DNA of 64,000 nucleotides from Novosphingobium sp. IK01. Its GTDB lineage: Bacteria; Pseudomonadota; Alphaproteobacteria; Sphingomonadales; Sphingomonadaceae. A model generated the notes under the pieces. That model worked only from the letters and a program-made list of their open reading frames with translations, was not told where the DNA came from and did not search any database. The stretch lies in the NCBI RefSeq assembly GCF_033242265.1, contig NZ_BTFW01000001.1:3059001-3123000 (forward strand), in the 5' to 3' direction. This document shows, in pieces, positions 30,565-39,060 of this stretch; the first letter of the stretch is position 1, and each line of letters begins with the position of its first letter. The position numbers were made by a program, and so were the translations under genes.

Positions 30565-31394
30565 TCCAGATTCAGGATATTGACGAAACCCAGGCGCCGC
30601 TGCTCGATCACCTGATCGAACTGCGCACGCGCCTGTTGCGCTGTGTCTATGCGCTCGCGCTCACTTCGGCGATCTCGTACTATTTCGTCGACACGATTCT
30701 GGCGATCCTCGTCCATCCGCTGAGCGAGGCGTTCCCCGGCGGGCATGGGAAGCTCATTTATACCAAGCTCTATTCGGCGTTCTTCGTGAACGTGAAGGTG
30801 GCCCTGTTCGCGGGCTTCCTGCTGAGCTTTCCGGTCATCGCCAACCAGCTCTGGGCCTTTGTCGCGCCGGGGCTCTATGCGCGCGAAAAGCGGGCGTTCC
30901 TGCCGTTCCTGATCGCCACCCCGGTCCTGTTCGGGATGGGGGCGAGCCTGGCCTATTTCGTCGTGATGCCCACTGCGTTCCGCTGGTTCGTGGGCTTTCA
31001 GGGCGACAAGGGGGGGCTGCAACTCGAAGCCCTGCCGGGGATCGAGGAATATCTGGCGCTGGTGATGCAGTTCATCCTCGCGTTCGGGGTTTCGTTCCTG
31101 CTGCCGGTGCTGCTGATGCTGCTCAACCGCGCGGGGATCGTCAGCCGTGATGCGCTGGTCAAGGCGCGCCGCTATGTGATCGTCGGGATCGTGGCGCTGG
31201 CCGCGCTGATCACCCCGCCCGATGTCGTCTCGCAGCTGATGCTGGCGGTGCCGCTGCTGATCCTGTTCGAAGGCACGCTGATCCTCATGCGCATCGTCGA
31301 GCGCAAGGATGCCGAGGAAAAGGCGCGGGCCGAGGCCGAAGCGGCAGCGCAGGCGGGGATCATGCCGGGCGAGCCCACCCATCTTCTGCCCTGA
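30561..31394 (+). CDS. tatC: Twin-arginine translocase subunit TatC
   Basis: Six-helix membrane receptor that binds the twin-arginine signal. At 277 residues, it has APLLDHLIELRTRLLRCVYAL, FVAPGLYAREKRAFLPF, FLLSFPVIANQLW and FILAFGVSFLLPVLLMLL. The start is GTG 30561, overlapping the tatB TGA (GTGA), so it depends on tatB translation. A charged C-terminal tail extends past the last helix. A terminator follows. Confidence 0.95.
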   Translation: MIQIQDIDETQAPLLDHLIELRTRLLRCVYALALTSAISYYFVDTILAILVHPLSEAFPGGHGKLIYTKLYSAFFVNVKVALFAGFLLSFPVIANQLWAFVAPGLYAREKRAFLPFLIATPVLFGMGASLAYFVVMPTAFRWFVGFQGDKGGLQLEALPGIEEYLALVMQFILAFGVSFLLPVLLMLLNRAGIVSRDALVKARRYVIVGIVALAALITPPDVVSQLMLAVPLLILFEGTLILMRIVERKDAEEKARAEAEAAAQAGIMPGEPTHLLP

Positions 31395-31413
31395 TTCGAG
31401 GGCCTGATTACGT

Positions 31414-31470
31414 AAAAACGGCGGTGCAGGCGGCGGTGAAGACCGGGGGCCTCCACCGCCGTTTCTGTTT
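31414..31470 (+). terminator. Terminator of the nagZ-scpAB-tatABC cluster
   Basis: AAACGGCGGTG (31416-31426) pairs with CACCGCCGTTT (31454-31464), followed by CTGTTT, 20 bp after the tatC stop. The loop is long (27 nt) and contains a second GGCGGTG copy that could pair alternatively. Confidence 0.65.
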
Positions 31471-31579
31471 CAGGGACCGGGCCGGGCGCAGGTGCGAGGG
31501 AAACACCCTGAAAAGAGCCCGGCAACGCTGCGTCCGGGGGGAGGGGGAACCCGGCGCATGGGCGTCGGGCTCCTAACGG

Positions 31580-33361
31580 TCATCCCCGGTTCTGGTTTCC
31601 GGTTTCGGGCGCGGCCTGATCATCGGGCCAGACTTTGCCGCCGCCCACCCATGTTTCGAACACGCGGGTTTTCGCGATGGCCTGCGGGCTGGCGGTCATC
31701 GGGTCGGTATCGACCAGCACGAAATCGGCGCGCAGGCCCGGCGCGAGGCGGCCAAAGCGGTTTTGCGCAAACCCGGCCCAGGCCCCGCCCGTGGTATAGG
31801 CGGCCAGCGCAGCGGCGCGGCTGACCTTTTCCTGCGGCTGCCAGCCCCCGGCGGGCTGGCCATCGGGGCCTTCGCGGCTGATCGCGGCGGCAATTCCGGC
31901 AAAGGGATCGGGCCGCTCGACCGGCGCGTCGGACCCGAAGGCGAGGCGTCCGCCTGCCTTGAGCACCGATTGCCACGCATAGGCCCCAGCCAGACGTCCG
32001 GGCCCCAGCCGCGCCTCTGCCATCAGCCGGTCCGAGGTCTGGTGGGTGGGCTGCATCGAGGCGATCACCCCGTTGCGGCCCACCAGCGGCATGTCGGCCG
32101 CGTCGATCACTTGCGCGTGTTCGAGCCGCCAGCGGCGGTCGCCTTTGTAGGTGGCCGAAAGATCGTCGACGGTGTGGAGCACGGCGGCATTGGCCGCGTC
32201 GCCAATGGCGTGGACCGCCACCTGAAACCCGTCCATCGCCGCCCGGCTCATCAGGTTGCCCAGCCGGGTGTCGTTCATCTGCGGCAGGCCGCGTGTGGCG
32301 GGAGCATCGGCATAGGGCGCCTTGAGCCAGGCCCCGCGCGAGCCGAGCGCGCCATCCATGAACAGCTTGACCCCGCCCATGCGCAGGCGGTCCTGATAGA
32401 GCCACGGGGTCGGCGCGGAGCCCGCGATCAGGGCCATCTGGTCGATGCCCATGGCATAGGCCATGATCCGCACGTAGAGTGTGTTGGCGTCGCCCGCGCG
32501 GCGGAAGGCCTGCCAGTCCTCGATGCTCGTGCCCATGTCAGCGACGGCGGTCAGCCCGCGGGCAAAGAGCAGCGACTGGGCCTTGGCCAGCGCGGCGTCG
32601 CGGTCGGCCCCGCGCGGGGGGGGCAAGTGCGGCGTCATCAGGTCCATCGCGGCATCGACCAGCACGCCTTCGGGGCTGCCATCAGCGCGGTGGGGGATCG
32701 TGCCGCCTGCCGGGGCCTTTGTGCCGGCAGTGATGCCTGCGGCCTTGAGCGCGGCGCTGTTGGCCCAGCCGGCGTGCCCATCGACCCGTTCGAGCCAGAC
32801 CGGACGGTCGCCCAGCGCGGCGTCGAGTTCGGCGGCGGTGGGGAAGCGGCTGGCCCCGGTGCTGTCCTTCAGGCCCCAGGCTTCCTGGTTCCAGCCGCGC
32901 CCGACGATCCATGCGCGGTCGGGATGGGCGGCGGCAAAGGCGCGAATCTGGTCGAGTGCCTCGGCCAGCGAATGCGTGTCCGACAGGTCGAGCGAGAGGG
33001 CGGCCAGCCCCAGCCCCATGACATGGACATGCGAATCGATCAGGCCGGGCAGGATCACCCGGCCCTGACCATCGACATGATAGGCAAAGCCTTTCTTCGG
33101 AAGCTTGTCGCCGGGGTGGAAGACCTGAAGGATCGTTCCGGTCTGGTCGAACAGCAACCCGCTGACCGCCTCGACCTGCCCTTGCGCGTCGATGGTCTCG
33201 CCATGGACGTTGTCGAGCAGGGTGGCGGGGGCGGACGGAGGGGCTGCCGGGCGGGCCATGGCCGGAGCGGCACAACCCGCCACACAGGCCGCCCCACAGG
33301 CCGCCGCGATCATGGCGATAACCGCCGTGCCCGTGTGCCGGGCGGTCAGACGCGGCCTCAC
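31580..33361 (-). CDS. YtcJ-like amidohydrolase, predicted lipoprotein
   Basis: A 593-residue member of the amidohydrolase-3 group (YtcJ/NfdA-like). The HxH metal motif is in DSHVHVMG (H111, H113); later come VDGHAGWANS, GVKLFMDGALGSRGAWL, HAIGDAAN and GSDAPVERPDPF. GTG 33361 was chosen because it overlaps the stop of the upstream gene (GTGA). It gives a basic N-terminus, a hydrophobic core and a lipobox (VAG-C30), so the enzyme would be exported and lipid-anchored. A start at ATG 33313 would leave a truncated signal. The substrate is unknown; the family includes amidases for N-substituted formamides. Confidence 0.87.
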   Translation of the reverse strand: MRPRLTARHTGTAVIAMIAAACGAACVAGCAAPAMARPAAPPSAPATLLDNVHGETIDAQGQVEAVSGLLFDQTGTILQVFHPGDKLPKKGFAYHVDGQGRVILPGLIDSHVHVMGLGLAALSLDLSDTHSLAEALDQIRAFAAAHPDRAWIVGRGWNQEAWGLKDSTGASRFPTAAELDAALGDRPVWLERVDGHAGWANSAALKAAGITAGTKAPAGGTIPHRADGSPEGVLVDAAMDLMTPHLPPPRGADRDAALAKAQSLLFARGLTAVADMGTSIEDWQAFRRAGDANTLYVRIMAYAMGIDQMALIAGSAPTPWLYQDRLRMGGVKLFMDGALGSRGAWLKAPYADAPATRGLPQMNDTRLGNLMSRAAMDGFQVAVHAIGDAANAAVLHTVDDLSATYKGDRRWRLEHAQVIDAADMPLVGRNGVIASMQPTHQTSDRLMAEARLGPGRLAGAYAWQSVLKAGGRLAFGSDAPVERPDPFAGIAAAISREGPDGQPAGGWQPQEKVSRAAALAAYTTGGAWAGFAQNRFGRLAPGLRADFVLVDTDPMTASPQAIAKTRVFETWVGGGKVWPDDQAAPETGNQNRG

Positions 33362-34275
33362 GCGGGCTTCTGGCCGCGCAGGGGGAGGCGGCGGATCAGC
33401 GCGCTGGTGTCCTGACGGCCACCGCCCAGCGCCTGCACGTCGGCATAGAACTGGTCGGTCAGCGCCGTGGTCGGCACGCTCGCGCCAAGGCCGCGCGCTT
33501 CCTCGATGGCGAGGCCGAGATCCTTGCGCATCCAGTCGATGGCAAAGCCGAAGTCGAATTCGCCCTTGGCCATCGTGTCCCAACGGTTGTCCATCTGCCA
33601 CGATTGCGCGGCCCCGCCCGAGATCGCCTCGAACACGCGGTCGAGGTCGAGATGGGCGGCCTGGGCAAAGCGCATGGCTTCCGACAGGCCCGCGATGGTG
33701 GCCGACAGGCACATCTGGTTGACCATCTTGGTGGTTTGCCCGGCGCCCGGCTTGCCGACATGGACGATCCGCTTGGCATAAGCCGACAAAATCGGACGGG
33801 CGGCGGCCATGGCCTTGTCGCTCCCGCCGCACATGATCGAGAGGACGCCGTTTTCCGCGCCCGACTGCCCGCCCGAGACCGGGGCGTCGACACACAGGAT
33901 TTCCTTGTCGCGACCCTCCACCGCGATCTGGCGGGCGATGCGCGCCGAAACGGTGGTGTGGTCGATGAATACCGCGCCCGGACGCAGCGTGGTGAACGCG
34001 CCATTGGGGCTGAGCACGACATCGGCCAGATCATCGTCGTTGCCAACGCAGGTGATCACCGCGTCGGCGTCCTGCGCGGCTTCGGCGGGGCTGGCGGCCA
34101 CGCGCGCGGCAAGGCCGGGGTTGGCGGCCATCCAGGCCTCGCGCCGGGCATCGCTGCGGTTGAAGATGGTCAGGCGGTGGCCTGCCTTGCCCAGATGACG
34201 GGCCATCGGCCCACCCATCGTGCCAAGGCCAAGGAAGGCGATCGTGAGCGGCGGGGTCGTGAGGGGTGCAGTCAT
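33358..34275 (-). CDS. 3-hydroxyisobutyrate dehydrogenase-like NAD(P)-dependent oxidoreductase
   Basis: A 305-residue beta-hydroxyacid dehydrogenase. The nucleotide motif GLGTMGGPMARHL is at about 16-28, the substrate loop has DAPVSGGQSGAENG at 130-143, and the catalytic lysine is K183 in GQTTKMVNQ. The C-terminal all-helical domain with KDLGLAIEEARGLG is typical. The substrate could be 3-hydroxyisobutyrate, tartronate semialdehyde or a related hydroxyacid. It is translationally coupled to the downstream amidohydrolase and divergent from threonine ammonia-lyase (120 bp). Confidence 0.92.
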   Translation of the reverse strand: MTAPLTTPPLTIAFLGLGTMGGPMARHLGKAGHRLTIFNRSDARREAWMAANPGLAARVAASPAEAAQDADAVITCVGNDDDLADVVLSPNGAFTTLRPGAVFIDHTTVSARIARQIAVEGRDKEILCVDAPVSGGQSGAENGVLSIMCGGSDKAMAAARPILSAYAKRIVHVGKPGAGQTTKMVNQMCLSATIAGLSEAMRFAQAAHLDLDRVFEAISGGAAQSWQMDNRWDTMAKGEFDFGFAIDWMRKDLGLAIEEARGLGASVPTTALTDQFYADVQALGGGRQDTSALIRRLPLRGQKPA

Positions 34276-34395
34276 GAAGCCTTGTTTAACCGCTTTCCCG
34301 GGCCGCGCCACCCCCGCCGTGGCACGGGGGCGGGGATGCGGGGAGGGGGCCGGAAACGGTTTCTTTGCAGCCTTCTTTGCAGTAGGGGCTCCATC

Positions 34396-35652
34396 ATGGA
34401 AAACCATAGCCAGAACCTCGCCCTTCAGCCCGCCCCGCAGGCGACGCTGACTCTTGCCGACGTCCACGCGGCGGCAGGGCGAATTATGGGACAGGTCGTG
34501 CGCACGCCCACCGTGCGGAGCGAAACGCTCAGCCGTATCACCGGCGCCGAGATCTACATCAAGTTCGAGAACCAGCAATTCACCGCCGCCTACAAGGAAC
34601 GCGGCGCGCTCAATGCCCTGCTCCTGCTTACCGAAGAACAGCGCGCGCGCGGCGTGATTGCCGCTTCGGCGGGCAACCATGCGCAGGGGCTGTCCTATCA
34701 CGGCACGCGGCTTGGCGTGCCGGTCACCATCGTCATGCCGCGCACGACGCCTGCGGTGAAGATCATGCAGACCGAGAGCGTGGGCGGCAAGGTCGTGCTC
34801 GAAGGGGAGACCTTCGACGAGGCCTATGCCCATGCGCGCAAGCTCGAAGGCGAACTGGGCCTGACGTTCGTCCACCCGTTCGACGACCCGGCGGTGGCCG
34901 CAGGGCAAGGCACGGTCGCGCTCGAAATGCTCAAGGACGTGCCCAGCATCGACATGCTGGTCGTTCCCATCGGCGGGGGCGGGCTGCTGACCGGCATGGC
35001 CACGGTCGCCCGTGCGCTCAACCCGGATATCGGGCTGGTCGGCGTGCAGGCGCAGCTGTTCCCCTCGATGTACGACAAGCTCAAGCATGCCGACCTGCCC
35101 TGCGGCGGGGATACGCTGGCCGAGGGCATCGCGGTCAAGGAGCCGGGCAAGTTCACCTCGGCCATTCTGGCCCAGTTGCTCGACGATGTCGTGCTGGTCG
35201 ATGAAGGGCAGCTCGAATCGGCGCTGGCGCTGTTGCTCCAGATCGAGAAGACCGTGGTCGAGGGCGCGGGCGCGGCGGGCCTTGCCGCGGTCATGGCCAA
35301 TCGCGCGATGTTCGAGGGGCGCAAGGTGGGCATCGTGCTGACCGGCGGCAACATCGACACGCGCCTGCTGGCCAATGTGCTGCTGCGCGATCTGGCCCGT
35401 TCGGGCCGCCTCGGGCGCCTGCGCATCGTGCTTCAGGACCGTCCGGGCGCGCTCTACAACGTGGTGGAGGAGTTCAACCGCCATCAGGTCAACATCCTCG
35501 AAGTCTGGCACCAGCGCATCTTCACCTCGCTTCCGGCCAAGGGCCTGACCGCCGAGATCGAGTGCGAGGCGCGCAACCGCGAACAGATCGACCTGCTCGT
35601 CCATGCCCTGCGCGACCGGGGCTATGACGTGACGCAAGTCGAACTGGCCTGA
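34396..35652 (+). CDS. ilvA: Threonine ammonia-lyase (threonine dehydratase)
   Basis: PLP enzyme converting threonine to 2-oxobutyrate. At 418 residues, the PLP lysine is K67 in FTAAYKERGALN, with SAGNHAQGLSYHG and the PLP phosphate-binding GGGGLLTGMA following. A single C-terminal ACT domain (about 335-418, RIVLQDRPGALYNVVEEFN) replaces the longer regulatory region of E. coli IlvA. Symbol choice between ilvA and tdcB is uncertain; the single ACT domain makes it a catabolic-length but ACT-regulated form. Confidence 0.92.
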   Translation: MENHSQNLALQPAPQATLTLADVHAAAGRIMGQVVRTPTVRSETLSRITGAEIYIKFENQQFTAAYKERGALNALLLLTEEQRARGVIAASAGNHAQGLSYHGTRLGVPVTIVMPRTTPAVKIMQTESVGGKVVLEGETFDEAYAHARKLEGELGLTFVHPFDDPAVAAGQGTVALEMLKDVPSIDMLVVPIGGGGLLTGMATVARALNPDIGLVGVQAQLFPSMYDKLKHADLPCGGDTLAEGIAVKEPGKFTSAILAQLLDDVVLVDEGQLESALALLLQIEKTVVEGAGAAGLAAVMANRAMFEGRKVGIVLTGGNIDTRLLANVLLRDLARSGRLGRLRIVLQDRPGALYNVVEEFNRHQVNILEVWHQRIFTSLPAKGLTAEIECEARNREQIDLLVHALRDRGYDVTQVELA

Positions 35653-35664
35653 TCTGCGCCATTA

Positions 35665-35701
35665 ACCCGTTCCAGGTCGGCTGTCCCGGCCTGGAACGGG
35701 T
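35665..35701 (+). terminator. Strong hairpin after the threonine ammonia-lyase gene
   Basis: A perfect 12-bp stem (ACCCGTTCCAGG with CCTGGAACGGGT), a 13-nt loop and no clear T-run, 12 bp after the stop codon. It probably ends transcription or protects the 3' end. Confidence 0.6.
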
Positions 35702-35873
35702 CTGGCCCGATGGCTCGACGATGGTGACAATTGGCGGCTTCCGCCTTGCTCCCGGTGCGGATTTCGTGGTTAATAGGCTTTAATACATGGCCCGGTCGAG
35801 GCAGGTTTGCACGACCACGCCCGACCGGATCCCCCGGTGGCGCCATGGAACTGCCTGAAGGAACTGCCCGGCC

Positions 35874-36728
35874 GTGACTGCGCCTGTCCGCTTCCCCCGC
35901 TTCTTTGTCACCAGCCCCGCGCCGTGCCCCTATCTGCCCGGCCGCGAGGAACGCAAGGTCTTCACCGAGCTTCAGGGACCGGGCGCGGAAGACCTCAACG
36001 ACGCGCTCAGCCGGATCGGTTTCCGGCGCAGCCAGGGGGTGGCCTATCGGCCCAGCTGTGTCGATTGCACGGCCTGTGTCTCGGTCAGGGTGGTGGCCGG
36101 GGAATTCCGCCCTTCGGCCACGCAGCGCCGCGAAATGCGCCGGAATGGCGATCTTGTCGCCACGGTGTGCAAACCCTGGTCGACCTCGGAACAATTCGAC
36201 CTCTTGCGGCGTTACCTTGCCGCCCGGCATCCGGGCGGTGGCATGGCCACCATGGACGAGATGGATTTCGCGGACATGGTGGAACATACGCCGGTGAAAA
36301 GTTATGTGATCGAATACAGGGAGCCCACTGTCGATGGCAGCAAGGGCAAACTGGTGGGGGCCTGCCTGACCGATCAGCAGGGTGACGGGCTCTCGATGGT
36401 CTACAGTTTTTACGATCCACATCACGAAACGCGCGGCGGGCTTGGAAACTACATCATTCTCGATCACATCCTCCACGCACAGAGGATCGGCCTGCCCTAC
36501 GTCTACCTCGGCTATTGGGTCGAGGGTTCCGCGCGCATGCAATACAAGGTCCGCTATCACCCGATGGAGCGTCTGGGCCGCGATGGCTGGCACGGCTTTG
36601 AACCCGCTGAACAGGCGCGCGCCATCGATCGCATCGTGCTGGCGGGGGCCGGGGAGCTGGCCTGCGGGTCGGGAGACAAACCCGAACTGGTTTCCGAACT
36701 GGCCGGAAGAGGCTATCCGCCGCTCTGA
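35874..36728 (+). CDS. bpt: Aspartate/glutamate leucyltransferase (Bpt type)
   Basis: Transfers leucine from Leu-tRNA to proteins with N-terminal Asp or Glu, marking them for ClpS/ClpAP. At 284 residues, the N-terminal [16 protein letters not shown] holds the conserved cysteines of the ATE domain. The C-terminal half has [21 protein letters not shown] and [20 protein letters not shown], typical of Bpt/Ate1. GTG 35874 is the start, giving [15 protein letters not shown]. It lies 16 bp before tamA and is likely co-transcribed with it. Confidence 0.93.
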   Translation: MTAPVRFPRFFVTSPAPCPYLPGREERKVFTELQGPGAEDLNDALSRIGFRRSQGVAYRPSCVDCTACVSVRVVAGEFRPSATQRREMRRNGDLVATVCKPWSTSEQFDLLRRYLAARHPGGGMATMDEMDFADMVEHTPVKSYVIEYREPTVDGSKGKLVGACLTDQQGDGLSMVYSFYDPHHETRGGLGNYIILDHILHAQRIGLPYVYLGYWVEGSARMQYKVRYHPMERLGRDGWHGFEPAEQARAIDRIVLAGAGELACGSGDKPELVSELAGRGYPPL

Positions 36729-36744
36729 CATCCTGCGCGCTTCC

Positions 36745-39060
36745 ATGATGCGGTGGCTGGCAGGGCTGGCGCTTGCGCCGCTGCCCCTGTCGTTGCTGCC
36801 CCTGTCACCTTTGCTGGCCACGCCGGCCTGTGCCCAGTCGCGCAATGCCGATGCCGCGCTCGAAGCGCTGATTCCCGATTCCGCGCTCGACAATCCCGAT
36901 GCCTGGGCGCTCGATACCGATGCCGCGCGCACCAAAGCGCCCGATGTCACCGCGCTGATCAGCCCCGATCCGCTGCCGCCCTTGCCGCCGATGCCGGGGA
37001 TCACGCTCGACTGGCCCGACGCGGCCGAGCTTCCTCCCATCGAGCCGCTCACTCCCGATGCGGACATTGCCGATCTCCAGCAGCAGGCGCGCGAAGCGGG
37101 CGCGGCGCTCGACGCCGATGATCTGGCCCAGCCCGCGCGGATCGCCGATGCCGCGATCGTGCGGGTCGGCAAGCGGGTGATTCTGGCGTTCCCGCCCGAG
37201 GTGAACCCCGATCATCCCGTCATGGCCGACCGGGACGCCATCGTGGAGCGCTTCCGGGGCCTTTCGGCGCTGGGTACGCTGGCCGATGGCGAGGACAATC
37301 TTGCCCAGCTCACCCGCCGGGCCAAGAACGATGCCGAGCTTCTGCAACAGATCCTGCGTGTCTATGGCTACTACGACCCGGACGTGACCCAGTCGATGGA
37401 GCGGCCGGCTTCTGCCGAGGCCGCCTCTGCCGCGCCTGTCGCAGCCTCTGCTTCAGCCCCGGCCCCGGTTTCAGCACCGGACTCCACTGCGGCCCCGGCG
37501 CGTCAGGCCGAAAGCGCCGAGGCCTCCCGTGCGCGTCGCGCCGCGCAACTGGCCAGCACGGTCGTGCGGTTCGACATCCAGCCCGGCCCCCAATATACGT
37601 ATGCCCATGTCACCCTTGGCGACGTGGCGGCGGCGCGCGAGGCAGGGCCCTTGCGCGCGGCATTCCACATCCGGCCGGGCGATCCGATCAATTCGGACAA
37701 GATCCTGACCGAAAAGGACAGCCTGACCAGGGCGCTGGGCGAGCATGGCTATGCTTTTGCCAAAGTGGGCGAGCCCGACCTCCTGATCGACCACGAGCCG
37801 CACACGGGCAACCTGACGCTGCCGGTCGAGACCGGGGGGCAATATGTGTTCGGGCAGGTCACCAGCAACCTGCCCGCCTACATGAGCGCGCGCCATCTGG
37901 CCCGGATTGCCCGGTTCCGTCCCGGTGATCCCTATCGCTTCAGCGAGATGGACGACTTGCGCGAAGGGATTCTGGCCACCAGCCTCGTCTCGACGACGAC
38001 GGTCAAGGCGCGCGAGGCCCGAGCGCCCGCGCCGGGTGCGCCGGGGATCGTCGATGTCGATGTCACGCTGGCCAAGGCGCCCCAGCGCACGATCGCGGGC
38101 CTGCTGGGCTATTCGAGCGGCGAGGGCGTGCGCGTCGAGGCCAGCTGGGAAAACCGCAATTTCTTCCCGCCCGAAGGGATGATCAAGTTTCGCGGCGTGA
38201 TTGGCACGCGCGAGCAGCTGGCCGGGTTCACCTTCCGCCGCAGCAATTTCCACGAGCGCGACCAGATCCTGACCGCCGATCTCTATGCCCAGACGATCAA
38301 TGATCCGGCCTACAAGGCCAGCACTGTCTCGGCCACGGCGAGCCTGGAGAAACAGTCGACGCTGATCTTCCAGAAGCCCTGGACCTATTCGGTCGGGGTG
38401 CAGCTGGTCGGCACGCGCGAATCGACGTCGAACGCCACCCCGCGCGAAACCTATTTCATCGCCGCACTGCCCTTGCGCGGGGCCTATGACGGCAGCGACA
38501 ACCTGCTCGATCCGACGAAGGGCTGGCGCCTGTCGCTGCGGGTTTCGCCCGAAATCTCGACCAGCAACGGGGTCCGCTCGACGTATGTGAAGTCGCAGCT
38601 CGATGCGAGCCTCTACCAGAAGGTGACCGACAAGGTCGTTCTGGCCGCACGCACGCGGATCGGCTCGATCACCGGGACCACGCTCGACAATATCGCGCCC
38701 TCGCGGCGGTTCTATGCAGGGGGCGGGGCTTCGGTGCGCGGCTATTCCTATCAGCGGGTCGGGCCGCTCGATGCGGGCAACAATCCGACCGGGGGCCGTT
38801 CGCTCAGCGAATTTTCGCTCGAAGCGCGCGTCAAGACCGGGCTTCTGGGCGGGGCGGTGGGCCTCGTGCCGTTCGTCGATGCGGGCACCATCGGCCCCCA
38901 TGCCAATCCGACGCTGTCGGGCATGCGCATCGGCGCGGGTCTGGGCTTGCGCTACCTGACCAATTTCGGGCCGATCCGTATCGACGTGGGCACCCCGCTC
39001 AATCCGCGGGCGGGCGACAGCCGCCTGGGGGTCTATATCGCGCTGGGGCAGGCGTTCTGA
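36745..39060 (+). CDS. tamA: TamA-like outer-membrane protein (BamA/Omp85 family)
   Basis: Omp85-family outer-membrane component of the TAM complex. At 771 residues, it has a signal peptide ending ACAQS, an unusual Pro/Asp/Ala-rich region (about 30-150), POTRA-like domains (about 125-220 and 270-440) interrupted by an Ala/Pro-rich insert (about 215-265), and a C-terminal barrel. The barrel has GEGVRVEASWENRNFFPPEG, RRFYAGGGASVRGYSYQRVGP (the L6 VRGY/F motif) and a terminal GVYIALGQAF. It is about 200 residues longer than E. coli TamA. Adjacent start codons lie at 36745 and 36748. It overlaps tamB by one base. Confidence 0.9.
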   Translation: MMRWLAGLALAPLPLSLLPLSPLLATPACAQSRNADAALEALIPDSALDNPDAWALDTDAARTKAPDVTALISPDPLPPLPPMPGITLDWPDAAELPPIEPLTPDADIADLQQQAREAGAALDADDLAQPARIADAAIVRVGKRVILAFPPEVNPDHPVMADRDAIVERFRGLSALGTLADGEDNLAQLTRRAKNDAELLQQILRVYGYYDPDVTQSMERPASAEAASAAPVAASASAPAPVSAPDSTAAPARQAESAEASRARRAAQLASTVVRFDIQPGPQYTYAHVTLGDVAAAREAGPLRAAFHIRPGDPINSDKILTEKDSLTRALGEHGYAFAKVGEPDLLIDHEPHTGNLTLPVETGGQYVFGQVTSNLPAYMSARHLARIARFRPGDPYRFSEMDDLREGILATSLVSTTTVKAREARAPAPGAPGIVDVDVTLAKAPQRTIAGLLGYSSGEGVRVEASWENRNFFPPEGMIKFRGVIGTREQLAGFTFRRSNFHERDQILTADLYAQTINDPAYKASTVSATASLEKQSTLIFQKPWTYSVGVQLVGTRESTSNATPRETYFIAALPLRGAYDGSDNLLDPTKGWRLSLRVSPEISTSNGVRSTYVKSQLDASLYQKVTDKVVLAARTRIGSITGTTLDNIAPSRRFYAGGGASVRGYSYQRVGPLDAGNNPTGGRSLSEFSLEARVKTGLLGGAVGLVPFVDAGTIGPHANPTLSGMRIGAGLGLRYLTNFGPIRIDVGTPLNPRAGDSRLGVYIALGQAF

